A stretch of 64,000 bases of DNA from contig CM060950.1 in NCBI GenBank assembly GCA_030765055.1, forward strand, positions 458,811,210 to 458,875,209, read 5' to 3'. The DNA comes from Mantis religiosa (Eukaryota; Arthropoda; Insecta; Mantodea; Mantidae). The notes under the pieces are model-generated. The model was not told the origin of the DNA. It saw only the letters and a program-made list of their open reading frames with translations, and made no database searches. A program made the translations under genes and the position numbers. Positions 51,000 to 63,564 of this stretch are shown one piece after another. Numbering within the stretch: the stretch's first letter is position 1; each line of letters opens with the position of its first letter.

Positions 51000-52440
51000 G
51001 CTGACGGTATTTCACGTTACTATTCTTCCTTTCACTTAACTTATCTTTAACTTTCCTTTGACCTTCTGTGGCTTTGCCTTCGCTTTGCTCTAGCTCCACT
51101 TTGGCCTTGCTTTGACTTTACATTAGCTTTGCTCTGGTTTTCCTCCAGCTCCGTTTTGTAGTGTGTAGTGTTTAACGCCCGCTTTTACTACATACGGCAC
51201 TGCAGGCGATGACACTGATGATACATGAGATGAAGATGGAGCACCGGTAGAATGAGATGGCGGGGGAAACCGGAGATCCCGGAGAAAACTCGCCCCAGCG
51301 CCGTGTTGTCCATCACAAATCTCACTCTGCGGTCGCTTGGGATCAAACCCGAGTCAAATTGGTGAGAGTCAAGTGCTCTAACCACTGAGCCAAGGCGCGG
51401 CCCAGCTCCGCTTTGGCTTTGCTTTAATTTTATTCTGACTTTGCCATTTCTCTGCTCTAGCTCTACTCTGGCTCCACTCTGGTTCCGCTCTGGCTTCTCT
51501 CCCGCTTCAGCCTAAACTCACTCAAACTTCACTCTAAAATCCCTCTATCTTTGCCCTTTCTTGGCTCTGGCTTTGCTCTGGCTAGGTTCTGGCCTGCCTC
51601 CGGTACCGCTCTGGGTTCGCTCGGGCTTTGCTCTGGCCTCACACTTCATTCTGTACCTTTAAAACACTGGCTTCGCTCTGCTTTCGCTCTGGCTAGGCCA
51701 CGGTCACCACTCCGGTCCCGCTCTAGCTTGACTCTGGCTCCGCTCAAGTTCCACTCTGGCTACGCTCTGGATCCACTCTGGCTTTGCTCTGGCGAGGCTA
51801 CGATTCCCGCTACTGTCCCACACTGGCTTGGCTTTGGTTTCGCTCTGGCTTTGCTCTGGTCTCGCTCTACCTCCATTCTTAAACCTAACCCTGGCTTGAC
51901 TCTGACTTCGCTCTAACTTGGCTCTGGCTAAGTTCCGGCCCGTCTCCGGTCCTGCTCTGGCTGCACTCTGGCTTTGCTCTGGCCTCACACTAACTTCATT
52001 CTGTACCTTAACACTGGCTTCGTACCGCCTTCCTCTGGCTAGGCCCCGGTCACCACTCCGGTCCCGCTCTGGCTTGGCTCTGGCTCCGCTCAAGTTCCGC
52101 TCTGGCTATGCTCTGGCTCCACTCTGGCTCCACTCTGGCTTTGCTCTGACTAGGCTCCGGTCCCCGCTATGGTCCCGCACTAGCTTTGCTCTGGTTTCGC
52201 TCTGGCTTCACTCTAACATCCCTTAACTACACTCTTGCTTGGATCTGTCTTCGTTCTGGCTTGGCTCTTGCTAGGTTCTGGCCCTGCTCCTGTCCCGCTC
52301 TGGCCTCACACAAATTTTGTTCTGTAACTTAACTTTGGCTTGGTTCCAGCTCCGCTCTGGCTTCACTCTGGCTTTCGTCACGCTTTACTGTGGCTTCACT
52401 CTGGCTTTGCTTTGCCTTTACTCTGAATTTAGTTTAATGT
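51000..52440. repeat. Degenerate CTCTGGCT minisatellite with higher-order period near 345 bp
   Basis: A short unit around GCTCTGGCTTTGCTCTGGCT repeats with many variants. Landmarks such as GCTAGGTTCTGGCC recur at 51581, 51927 and 52270, and GGTCACCACTCCGGTCCC recurs near 51700 and 52047, so a unit of 343-346 bp is itself repeated about 2.5 times. Open frames on both strands here are by-products of the repeat. Confidence 0.88.
51150..51404 (-). repeat. SINE family C inserted in the minisatellite
   Basis: Reverse complement of the 23525 copy over its whole length, from GTGTAGTGTTTAACGCCCGC at the left to TAACCACTGAGCCAAGGCGC at the right. CAGCTCCG flanks both sides as a short target duplication. 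Confidence 0.88.
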
Positions 52441-52589
52441 ATTTTTTATAACTTAGATTAGGGTCAAACACGGATGTGGACCTTGTTTGGGCGTTTGGTA
52501 TTAGCTCTCTCACCACCCAGAGGCACCCAATGGAGAGATTTGGCTCGGGATCCTGGGATGGCCTACTGCAGTAGGCCCCTGGGGGAGCT

Positions 52590-53900
52590 ACGGCCGATTT
52601 ATCAATTTGTTTATACTTAATGTTACAAAAATGTTCTTTCTTTCGGGTTTCCAAACTACGTTTCGCCTTTTCCAATATAAACCTGACCACAATCCAAACA
52701 ATTAAATTGATATACACCAGGTTTTTTATTATTAGGAATTTTATCTTTAGAAAATTGTAATAAATTTTAATACTATATTTATTTTGAGGAACCAAAGTTA
52801 TACCAAATTCTTTAAAAAAATTTGAAAATGCTTATTACACCAAGGATGGTAAGTAAGTTTTTTAAAATAATAATCATCTTTTATTTTTTTAAGGGTGGAA
52901 ACATCATTAACAGTTTTTATATTTAAATTTTTCAATCTTCTTTTGTATAAAATCTTTATTAAAACCATTAACTAAAGCAGTATTAATATGTTTATATTCT
53001 TTATTAAATTCTTCCTTTTTCAGGGGTATATTAATCTATGAATCAAACTATTAAAAACAGAAAAGTTATGTGAAAAAGGATTAAAACTTTTATTTTTATG
53101 TAATTATCAATTTGAGTAGATTTCCTGTAAATACCAAAATCTCATTTGTTATTATTTCTTATTATTTTCAAATCTCGGAAAGGAAGAAATCCATTAATTT
53201 CAGTTCCTGTTGTAAATTTATAGCTTTATCTTGTAAATTAAGTAATTTTAAAGCATCATTAATTTGTTTTTCAGGAACAATAGCAAAAATACCAGCATAT
53301 CTATACCATGTTTCAAAAGTCAAAGGAAAAGCTTTAGTGACTTGAATTTCAAAAAACTCATAAAAGATCAGCAAGAAAAGGAGAAAGGGGATTACCCATT
53401 GCTAAGCCAGAAGTTTGTTGAAAAAATTCACCATTAAAAGTGAAACAAGTTTGATCCAAAGAAAAATCAGTAAGTTTAACAAAATCAACAATTAAGTCGT
53501 CATGTAAATTTATTGAATTCAACCACTTTTTAAAATAAATTAAAAGTTTTTAAAAGTTTTATTTGTTTATAAACAAATTGATAAATCAGTTGTAGGAGAT
53601 CATTTTTGGTCCTTTAACCATGAAATAAATCCCGAAGTTAAATTATTAAAACAACTAAATGGTCCCATAGAGTCAATAGTGTGGGCAAAAATATTTATTT
53701 TAAAAAATAAATATCGTGTATAGACTTTCTTGGAAGTGTTGAAAACAGTGTTGTTATGATAAATTAACTTTAAAGAGAGTCGATTAAAGACACTAGACAA
53801 CACTTACTTTTAAATTTTTCTGAAACTAGTTCCGGAAAAATTTAAAAGTAAGTGTTGTCTAGTGTCTTTAATCGACTCTCTTTAAAGTTAATCGTGTAAT
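52590..53900 (-). mobile_element. Penelope-like element with inverted ends, decayed
   Basis: The minus strand reads AFPLTFETWYRYAGIFAIVP (YAGI in place of YVDD), then NPFSHNFSVFNSLIHRLINI, EEFNKEYKHINTALVNGFNK, and at 52720-52600 a GIY-YIG remnant (CGQVYIGKG) plus EHFCNIKYKQIDKSAVA. The outer end at 53720-53890 is a palindrome of the segment seen at 10.3 and 11.35 kb (GGAGTCGATTAATGACACT type). The EN reading is cut off at 52590 by unrelated sequence (52440-52590). Confidence 0.8.
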
Positions 53901-54160
53901 GAATTTTGACATTCCGGCAATTGATTCTGTTTTTAGGTTTGTTTCGTCTTCAGATGTTGGTAATGCTGAAAACGTAACATAACAAAAGAAAAGAAACATG
54001 GTAACCGAGATTTCCTTAACAAAGGAGTTTAGTATTAACTGATAATGAAAGCAATATGCTTTTGAAATCGATTTTATAAAGAAGAAGGAAGTATTAACAT
54101 TAACTTATTAAGTTATGTGGAGATTCTTTTACAAATATTTTTATTTGTGTAATATAATAC
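53890..54160 (+). mobile_element. Penelope-like 3' end with near-intact hammerhead
   Basis: AATCGTGTAATGAATTTTGACATTCC then TTTGTTTCGTCTTCAGATG match 63.6 kb and the complement of 5.15 kb. At about 54027-54068 lie CTGATAA, stem II GAAAGCA/UGCUUUU and GAAAUCGAU. The end has ACAAATATTTTTATTTGTG as at 13.2 and 63.8 kb. Confidence 0.65.
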
Positions 54161-54930
54161 ACTACTATCCTGGTTACATTTTAGCAAAACATATGGAAGT
54201 ACAACTTTGACATTTTACACCTTAAATAAATAGCTCACCAGAATTTTATGACCTTTAAGCTGTTAGGTTACATTCACAATGACAATGAGTTCCATATTTC
54301 TCTGATATGACATCCTGTGGTTTCTTCCTCTTTCCTCAGATGAAGAAACCATTGAGTGACGGTTAATTCCAGAATGACGACAGGATTTATGAGGCAGAAC
54401 GTTTCCTGAACATCCAAAATGCTAACTGCATTGAACACTTCTGACACTTTTGATACCACGGACTTCTTTTACACAAGCAAGGGCTCCATCAAATCATCCG
54501 TTGTCGGCAAAAATGTGTCACATTGAAGAGTGAGTAGACAGGAAAGAGTTAATACCATCACCAAGTTTCATGAGTCGGCTTCATTTTTTGGAAGTGACCA
54601 TTAAAACATCAGGGCTACCCATCATGTGTAAAATGTTTTTAATTGACTCATAATAATGCCCAATGTTATCCAAATAAATTCTTAAGGTATCCATCCATTT
54701 TCTTCAAGCATTGCCCAAACAGTAGCAATATTTGTAAGAACAATAGCAGCTCTTGAACATCTTTCAAGAAATTTATCAGTAAGAAAAATCTCTTTTGATG
54801 TGGTTGTACTAATTATAAATTTCCATTTCATTGTTCTTTATCAAATGTGCTTCAAAGCCAATTTTAACAGTTTAGGCAGTAATCATAATTTAAAATAGTG
54901 AAAAATTGCAGACCAGAAATGTTCCCTAGC
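54160..54930. other. Intergenic stretch without recognisable gene
   Basis: Short open frames on both strands but no motif I can place. It lies just beyond the 3' end of the minus-strand gene. Confidence 0.45.
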
Positions 54931-54938
54931 CAAGTTCA

Positions 54939-54944
54939 TTTATT
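54939..54944 (-). terminator. Candidate polyadenylation signal of the minus-strand gene
   Basis: TTTATT on the + strand reads AATAAA on the minus strand. It lies 86 bases beyond the downstream of the two possible stop codons. Confidence 0.4.
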
Positions 54945-55029
54945 AACACAATATCTTTAAATTATATTTAACAAACCTTTACAGCAAACTAAACATAATA
55001 CACAGCATTCAATTTGCAAAATATTACAA

Positions 55030-55251
55030 CTAAGCATCACATATTATTTTACTCTCATTAAAATTAGCCAGAAAGTTATCATTTGCAGAATCAAATGTAA
55101 CTTTGCTACCAAATAATTTTGCAGAAGGGTCACTTTCATTCCTTTTTCCTTTTTCACTCTCATTAGTCAAAGAACTGTCACCTAGGTTACACACTGAGCT
55201 TCCTTCACAGTTTTTAATCAATTCTTTTCTTTTTGTTTTGAACTTTGGCAC
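55030..55251 (-). CDS. Probable frame-shifted C-terminal part of the unrecognised gene
   Basis: Just where the previous frame stops, another frame opens as PKFKTKRKELIKNCEGSSVC and continues NLGDSSLTNESEKGKRNESD to a stop at 55030. It has the same polar, S/N/E/K-rich character as the upstream protein, and a minus-strand AATAAA (54939-54944) lies 86 bases beyond its stop. A one-base slip in the A-rich stretch near 55220-55245, or a base error, would join the two. Alternatively the gene ends at 55214 and this is 3' UTR. Confidence 0.45.
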   Translation of the reverse strand: MPKFKTKRKELIKNCEGSSVCNLGDSSLTNESEKGKRNESDPSAKLFGSKVTFDSANDNFLANFNESKIICDA

Positions 55252-55788
55252 TGCATTCTGGCAGGCTGAAGGCTCGCTTTAAAAACTTATTACCATCAAT
55301 GTCTGTATCCTCACATGATGATTCATTAATGTTTTCCACTGGTTTCTTGTCAAGATGGAGAATGGCAGATGCATCATTTATTTCAGAAATATGATGCTTA
55401 GTGGTATTTACTGCTTCATTATCCTCTTTACTATTGCGGAAAGCAATGTCTTTAGACTTATGGTCTGCTCCATTGGAATGTTCATGGACAGGTTTGGCAG
55501 CAGTAAATTCCTGTACTGATGAACCAAATGACTTATCCTCTAGGTTTCTTTCACAGCCTTTGGTCTTGTTGACAACTGATTCTGTGTTATACTCACGAAT
55601 TCCATAATACTCAGCAACTGTTACATAATATTCGCGTGGTAAGCACTGTCTTCCAGTGAGAATTTTGTTAGACACATACCTGTTAGCAGGATATATACTC
55701 AAGTTTGCACTACTGCTGGCTTTGCTTTCACTGCCATCCTCTATCTTATGCCTGGATATTTCAGTTTTCTTTTCTGAAGACTGTAACC
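55214..55788 (-). CDS. Second exon of unrecognised two-exon gene
   Basis: After the CTAACTTTCAG acceptor at 55789-55790 the exon continues the frame of the upstream exon: GLQSSEKKTEISRHKIEDGS, then the only block that looks folded, YPANRYVSNKILTGRQCLPR and EYYVTVAEYYGIREYNTES, then about 120 residues rich in N, S, E, D and K. In this frame it ends at KKKRID and a stop. I do not recognise the family. The RQCLPREYYVTVAEYYGIREY block is the part to search with. Composition is hydrophilic and charged with no membrane segment, suggesting a nuclear or scaffold protein (inference only). Confidence 0.7.
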
Positions 55789-55794
55789 CTGAAA

Positions 55795-58460
55795 GTTAGA
55801 AAACAAAAATATTAACAATTTTTCTCTTATTGAATCATCATTAACCTGTCATATTACATTTCTCCTTTCTCAATAAAATACCAGACAATCATTTTGGACA
55901 GGGGTGACTGACTCAGTTACTATAATGAGGCAAATTCCCCACCCAGAATTCCAGATGCTAATCACCCAATTGAAGTTGGTCTTATGTGTCTGTTCAAGGA
56001 GTAGAATGATGCTCATTTAACAAATTACCAAGAGGAAGGACAGACCATCACACAATAAAGCATCACTTCTACGTTCCTTGATTTAACGTTTTAGCATTTT
56101 TGAACACCCATCACTAGAAATAATAAATTAAAAATATGCTATTGATGAATGGTCACATAAACAAATTACAGATCATAGTTAACAAATAATAGTGGTACTA
56201 GTGGAGTATGCCCACCTATCTTTTCATAAACAATTAATTTTAAATTTTAAATATTTTCGTTTTCAACTTTCAGCTGTTCTTCTCAGCTTACAAAATATTC
56301 TACATTAGATAATTACATTTAAGGAAGTATAACATTATTTGACTCTGTAATTCTACATGACACAACGTTGAAGCATATTAATGTTCAGTGAGAGAGTGCT
56401 GTATTTGCTCATTACTTTGTTTATAGAAAAACAAAATATTAGTAACATGGCATACAGTAAGGGAAAAAACACAATTCGAGCACTTGGTAGCTGTGTGTTG
56501 ATATGAAAGATTAACCAATTAATTATTATAAATGCAAATGTAAATTACCATTGCCACTGACCATTTATCTCTTGATACAAAAAGGATTTTGATTCCCTCT
56601 TCTTTCTTCATGTCACAATATTTAGTCACGTTGTATGATTTCTTGGCCCTGCATTGCTGTCCAAAAGACATGATTGCATCTGAACGAGGGACATGCACTG
56701 TCTCACCATTTAATTGTGATAGGCTCACATAAATATAAATTGTTACACAGTCCTTCTAATATGCTTCTACGCTTTGCCAAATAATAGTTATAATGTTGTC
56801 CATATCATCTGATACAATAGCTAAAAGTATAAATTTGAATGCCAAAATTATAAAATAATTTAAAAGAAAGGCTCTTCACTGGATACCAGCACACTGTGAA
56901 TTATAAGATAAAGAAACAGCTGATTTATTGGTCAAAAAAGGTAGTAAAATTACAACAAAACATCTGCTGCAGTCTTATCACTTTTTCAAAGGAATAAGTA
57001 TAACAAAAGTGTCAGCTTTTACATTACAAACAAGCCAGGTTGTAACTGCCATAACAAATACTTAAACAGGATTGGCATAGCACAATATTTTATATGCTCT
57101 AATCTCTAAACCCACCTACTCAAGCTTTCAATCAAAATACCAACCTCTCACCAAAATACTGGAGTGCAAAGATCAAATGGCTTTAATGCCAACTGCCCAA
57201 CTTTAGATACCAACCAACCTACATTTTTCATTATACTACAATTAGACTTGAAGAAGATAGACTTGAGGATGTAGCAAATGGTGAACAAATCTTGTGTTTT
57301 TAAATAGCCCTTAAAGCTTCACTATAATTATTGCATCTCTGCATTTAATAATTGCATTCAAATTATGAAATTAAAACTCCCACTGTTTGACCAGCTTAGC
57401 AAGTTGATATCATTACCACAGACCTTCACCATCAATAGAACTAGTCGGTTGTTAATTGATGGGAGCAAACATTATCAGAACATATTCTGATTCTATTAAA
57501 AGTAAGGTAGTGTAAATATAACAAATGTTCAATTTAATACCCTCTTTTGTCAGTTGTAACCAACAGAAGAAAACTTGACAGTAGTCATCTCTGAGCTGAA
57601 CATTAATTGGGAACCATGTTTAAAATTATGTAGATTAGAATGAAAATAAGTATCAAATGTTTCGTGACACACTGAAGTTACATTAAAGCTTTATGGCTTC
57701 CTACAAAATATCTGAAGTATTAGAAATAAAAACTACTTCATTTAGAGGTGCTTCTACTTGATTAACTTAAAACATATTTATTTGTCTATTTGAAAACTGT
57801 TTAATAGAAAACAAATTAGAGATTTTAAAACTACCAAATTTAAATTAATGGGCAGATACTCTAGAAATAGAATAAAAAACATGACTCAGTAATCTTGGTC
57901 TAAGACAACAAGAATCCAAATACCATTTAATTATTTCAAAACCAACACACTTAAGGATTGTTTGAAGCAAATATAATTCAAATTGAGAATAAGTTAAATA
58001 GCATGCTCATTTACAGAGTTCCAAGTAACATTATAAATTTTTCTTAAAATTTAAATTAAATAATATATCTAAAAGCAGGCATTATACTGGTGAGCAATAT
58101 TAGTCTTGATTTCTTAAAATACAGTAATGATAACCCTTGTAAATGTATGTAGTTGAAGCCAATGATAGAACCATCGAAGGAGCGATAAATTAACAGGTCA
58201 ACTGACCAGATAGCAATTAACAGCAACCTTATTTCTCATAATACTGACATCTTCAAAACAGGTTTGGCTAATCATTTGGTTCAATCAGTAGCTCTGAAGT
58301 GGAAAGTTCAGAAAAATAAGAGGTCATAGTATGATATAAAAAATGACAAACTAGTCAAATATGAAATACTCCCAGTATTTGCTGAGACAGAAACACTGAA
58401 GGAGACACATATAGAAAAATATATAATAGAACAAGTTTTAAATTACTGAAAAGATGAAGA
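55795..58460. other. Intron of the minus-strand gene, no other gene seen
   Basis: AT-rich, without transposon coding or tRNA-like sequence that I can see. This is the longest stretch of the window free of recognisable mobile DNA. Confidence 0.5.
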
Positions 58461-58465
58461 TTAAG

Positions 58466-58597
<132 letters not shown>

Positions 58598-59097
58598 TGA
58601 AGAAGTGTCTTTCACATTGATTATCCTCAAGAGAAGTACCACCAAGTGTAAATTCTGTCTATTTCTGAACTGATGAAAGTAAAGCACACTCCTTATAAAC
58701 CTTCAAGAGCTTTAATGAATTTAATAATAAAATAGAATAGAATAAACATGATTATAATGAATATAGAGTACATTAAATAATATAAAAATAATTATATATA
58801 ATGAATATAATGAATATAAATTGACAACAAACCATCTAGAGCAAAGAATATTATGGTTGCATAGTATTCCAGTTTCCCCATTATAATATACACAAATATA
58901 TACTAGCAACAGCCACTGGAAAAACTGTTCAGTAGGTAAATTTGAAACTCCCCTTACATTATAACACAGTATGTATCAATATGACCACAAAAAGAATCAT
59001 TGATACCAATGCTATGCCATAAACTTTTCACTGTTCCTTCAATAACCATTTATGTCAATTATCTTCAAACACAGAGAACAATTCATCTATGCATAAT

Positions 59098-59156
59098 CAT
59101 TTATTCATTCATCATCCATTCATTCATCATCCATCCATTCATCATCCATATATTCA
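59098..59156 (+). repeat. CATT/CATC tandem repeat
   Basis: Irregular repeats of TCATTCATCATCCATTCA in the same intron. Confidence 0.85.
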
Positions 59157-59896
59157 GTTAGGTTAGCATGAAGTTTAGTAAATATTTTTAGAAAGAGCAA
59201 CAATACATAGCAAAAAACACATTTAGTAATATGAAATTTGGGTATCAGAGAAAATGTATATATATAAAACACAAGAAACAGATCTTGAACTCTGACATCA
59301 TAGACAGTATGTCCAGTTTTGAATTCCTAAAAGGAACACCAGACTTACTTCATGAGAGTAGCTCTTTGGATCTGGAGTTAGCTGACAATCTGTGTCAAAT
59401 TTCTGTGAAACATATGTCAGCTAATACTATGAAATAGACAATGTAAAGTATTCAACTCAATTTTAAGTTATGAATCTTAATATCATGGCTGTATACACAT
59501 AAAAATTGTCACAAAATTATACTTAAAAAGCGTATGAAGAAGCGCTATCACATGAATATTTCCTAAAGAGTTTCAAAAATTGCCAGTAGAAATGACAGTA
59601 AAAAAATCTTTTACAGAATATTACTAATGGCATCTAGGAAACATTTGAAAAAATAATGAAGCTTTCTGAAGACATCGCTTGAAGGAATTCAATAAGGAAG
59701 TGTGTTGCTGCAAAGTTGCACTATTCCTTTGCAATTTAAAAAGGCTAGAGTTTCACGAGAGAAGTTTTTAATAATCACAAAATCTGCTAGATAAAGTAAT
59801 GAAACACTATGCAACGAACACTTTGTCAACAAGCAAAGAAAAAAATTGTTTAAAAAAAGTAAAATTCAAAGTAGAGTACTAGTAATGTTGCCTTAC

Positions 59897-59930
59897 CTCT
59901 GGAAGGCTGTGATTCACTTTGTCTCTTCAT
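59897..59930 (-). CDS. First coding exon of the unrecognised gene (start codon)
   Basis: ATG at 59930 opens MKRQSESQPSR and the exon ends at AGAG|GTAAGG, phase 1, which joins the 55788 exon as a glycine codon. An in-frame TAA lies five codons upstream, so this ATG is the first available. The 4.1-kb intron contains the GAT microsatellite at 58.5 kb. A possible splice acceptor (TTTTTAG) near 59990 suggests a further 5' non-coding exon. Confidence 0.65.
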
Positions 59931-60064
59931 TTGGATCTTTTTTTAAAGCTGCAGCGTAGCACTCTTGTTATATGGTTGCTTCGCACTCTTACCTAAAAAT
60001 CCAAATCAGATAAACATAATCAATCTCAATCAAGAAATAAACTACATTAATATGTAAATCCCTA

Positions 60065-60610
60065 TTGATGGATAGAGTCAATATGAAAAATTCAATGCCA
60101 TGGCTGGGATTTGAACCACGGATCTCCTGGTTTCCATCCAGTCACTCTAAGCCATTGAGCTACCATGGCCAACTTGCCATCCTGACATTAAATTCTCCAT
60201 TTGACTTGTATATTTCCCCGGTAAACCATTAGGGGCTTCGCATCCGAGACACACCATTTGTGGTGACTTACTATCCTAAGTACTTGAGTCCCAGGCTTCA
60301 TCATTTAACTCTTATTATTTTAGTTCGTTGAAGGAAATTAATCATTTCTTCTCACTAGCCATATATAGGCAAAGACTTTTTATGGATAGAATCAATATGA
60401 AAATTTCAATACCATGGCTGGGATTTGAACCACAGATCTCCTTGTTTCCATCCAGTCGCTCTAACCCATCTATTTACCGGGGAAATATACAAGTCAAATG
60501 GAGAATTTAATGTCAGGACTGCATGTTGGCCATGGTAGCTCAATGGATTAGAGCAAATGGATGGAAACCAGGAGATCCGTGGTTCAAATCCCGGCCATGG
60601 CATTGAGTTT
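60065..60610. repeat. tRNA-like repeat family B, three copies in two orientations
   Basis: Minus-strand heads at 60085-60175 and 60405-60465 and a plus-strand head at 60530-60600 (TTGGCCATGGTAGCTCAATGG ... GTGGTTCAAATCCCGGCCATGG). The plus copy folds as a cloverleaf: acceptor GCCATGG/CCATGGC, D stem GCTC/GAGC and a T loop TTCAAAT. The flanks TTAATTTCC and GGAAATTAATCATTTC recur on each side, as at 31.5 kb. Confidence 0.8.
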
Positions 60611-60699
60611 TTCATGTTGATGCTTCTTATCTCATCTTAACCATAAAAAAAAAACCTAGCATATATACGGCCAGTGTGAAGAAATGATTAATTTCCATC

Positions 60700-62815
60700 A
60701 AACAACTAAAGTAAATCCCAATTATTTGAACATGCTTTCCATAATTAATGCTAGGGAGCAGATTTGTATATGGTTAAGAGAAGTTAAATATTATTTATCT
60801 GCTAATAAAGAAGGAAATATTAGGTAAAAATGTTACATTATTTTACTTAAATTCACAGAAATGGGACAAAATATTTAATTTATTATGTTATAACTTTCCA
60901 CCACTCGTAGTTAGACAGCCGTTCCTAGAGTGTTCCCCTAAAGTCACAGTGGACAAAAAAAGTCCTCTCTAGTTGTCCAAAACAAATGGGTGCTGTCCAT
61001 GGTCTCTAAATAGTGCTTTAGGTTGTAAAATAATCTTTTCACATCTCAGACATACTTATCTAAAGGGATGTTACTACGACACTCTAAATCACCTACTTGT
61101 TTACCTTACATGTTTTTGAGCCATTTACTCAGTTTTTGAAAACCACTGTTTTGCTCCAACAAATGTTTAAATTTCAGTTTTAACACTTTTAGCTCTAGTA
61201 ACAAATTACTTTTCATGTCAACAGACTACTCCTCTATTTGTTTTTTTAATAAATAGATATGTTGGAGTTTCTAGTTTTATGGAATCATAAGTTAAGATAG
61301 TAAATGTGAATGTCAAATCATTTTTGATTGGCTATTTTTCAATATATCCTGAACTGTTTAAATAGAAATGTATCATTTCTGGACAATTCATTTACAACAC
61401 ATACAAAGCATTCTAAATTTATAGCTCAAAATTACACTCAGCCAATTGCCTGAGTGCATAAACACTGCCCAGGGGAAAGCAGAAGATTGAGATGTTTTTC
61501 TCTGAAGAGATCACACCTCTATGGTGAGTTAAGAAAGGTTTTTTTTTTTCTATTCTGTATAGCCTATCTTCATTAGGATGTAAGAGTATGATACTTTATC
61601 CAATATTGGCAGCTCAATTTTAAATAAAAATAAATGAACTTTATTTCTAATAGCATTCTTTGAAAAATTGCTGTGCTATAACACAACATGGTTTGATGCC
61701 TTTTTTCTTTGGAGTTTTTAGACTCAGTCTGTTTATATCCCCTGTGCTCTTTGTTTGCACTTTTTACCAAAAAACACCTGTTAACTCATATGCTAGGTTG
61801 GTAATATCCACTATTGCAAGTGTCAGGACTAATAATGAGTACTACACATTAAAGTAGCATTCACTTTTCCCACTTTCTAATGGTTTCCCGCTTTTGTGTT
61901 TAATTAGTATATTTCACTACATACACCTTCCTTTGCCCTTGGAACTCAAACACGAACTAATTATGCCACAAGATTTACATGAGATGAGTAACTGTTTCTG
62001 TATTATGAATGACTGATCATTTAACATACTTCCTGTGTTACGCAACATCTTTATTTGGTTATCAAATTTCACCTCCAGGATTAACTGCTGCCTTTTTCCT
62101 ATCTACAAGACAGTTGCAGTTACACATGCAGTTGATAATAAATAAATAAAATACTCCATAATGCATACAGTATTAGAAGGCATATGAGGCGGAGCTAGGG
62201 AGGGCTCACCTTAAGTGGCTGTCCTATCATAGGCGTGCAGCGTTGCTGTGCATTGAACACACAGCACAAGCATGAGAGACAGAGTTTTCTCTTTTTCTGG
62301 TGCCCAAAATTTCTTCTGGAATTTCAAAATTTCGATATGCTTTGGCACATGCAGCAAGAATTTTTGAGACAACCTGTACAAGGGCCACCTTTCTACGATC
62401 TATGGTTCTCGAGTTATCACTTTGAGAACAAACACCTGACTCCCATGTTTATGCTTCAACATCCAATCTTGCCCTGTGCTATTCCTTTTCATTACACATT
62501 ACTGAGTAAGACATTATGAAGCATCGTTAGGAACTCCATATATTTAGTTGATAAATTAACTGCCAACGGATAACTGCAGTCAAGGACACCCATATTTTTT
62601 GAAGTTCAGTTCAAGACTAATCCATTATGCAAATATGAGCAGAAGGTGCTTTGTGTAACTGTGCCAATAAGAAGAAAATTCACATGTTTACTTTATGTTT
62701 TGTGAACTTTTAACAATGTCACTTTCAAAGCCTGGTACCAGTGACACAGTTACTAAGGTAAAGTACTGCACTCCGAGGTCAGAAATATTTCTTTAAGTGT
62801 AAAGATTCATTAATA
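60700..62815. other. Intergenic stretch without recognisable gene
   Basis: AT-rich DNA upstream of the minus-strand gene. The 94-codon frame at 62235-62519 has no motif I recognise and I do not call it. Confidence 0.45.
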
Positions 62816-62824
62816 AATTTCATC

Positions 62825-63068
62825 TGCTCGCCTTGTTAACATAGATGGTAGCATGTCTGCCTCACGTTCAACAGGTCCTGAGTTGGAATCTTGGTGAGGG
62901 TGAGTTACATGGATAAGGATTTTTTCAGGGTTTTCCCTTATCCTAAAAGACGAATGTCGGGTAACTCTAAGCCCCATGGACCCTGGGCCCATTTGAGCAT
63001 CATTTCACCCCTTCCATTCATAGTTTGAAATGACTTAGAATAAAAGTTAAGGGACGTAAATTAAAAAA
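62825..63068 (+). repeat. SINE family A
   Basis: Head CCTTGTTAACATAGATGGTAGC with TTGGAATCTTGG in place of the usual B box, then the family A tail (GTCGGGTAACTCTAAGCCCC, CATTTGAGCATCATTTCACC). Short TCATCT flanks on both sides. Confidence 0.85.
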
Positions 63069-63564
63069 CAAAATCATCTATGAAAGTGTGTGACTGGATC
63101 AGTTTTTTACAAAGCCAGGAACTAACAACCAGAGCGTGCAATGTGAGTGTGCATACTGTGCCACTTGTGAAACAGGGCCAAACTTCTAGCATGGAAATTG
63201 GTGAACCTTTATTTATTGTATTTAAGCTTGCAAATCCTCTAGAGGTCGTTTTCAGATATACATTATTTTCAGTAGATCAGCATGTTAATATGAATGTTAG
63301 AGTTTAAAATGTTATCATAATTATTGTTTGCTGCGTAAGTTAATGTTCTGACAATTTATCAGATGACATTGTTACTTTCTCATCCCTGTATCTTCAACTA
63401 TCTGGCATATCAGATAGCAACAATGCAGCCATCGTGTGCCCTCATTGGTTCAGCTCATACGCCTTCTACGACCATATACCATACAGTATTACCACAGTAG
63501 CAGCAAGCATTATATCATTTAATATCTAAACACTTAAAACAATTAAATGTCCCGAAATATTTCA

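Noticed and set aside
51551..52226. Long open frames on both strands at 51.5-52.2 kb
   Set aside because: They come from the CTCTGGCT minisatellite, whose unit lacks stops in several frames; the products are low complexity.
60530..60600. A functional tRNA gene
   Set aside because: A cloverleaf can be drawn, but the same head recurs in many diverged copies with repeat flanks, so it is a tRNA-like repeat, not a tRNA gene.
62235..62519. 94-codon open frame
   Set aside because: No motif, no splice context and no repeat match; the length is expected by chance.
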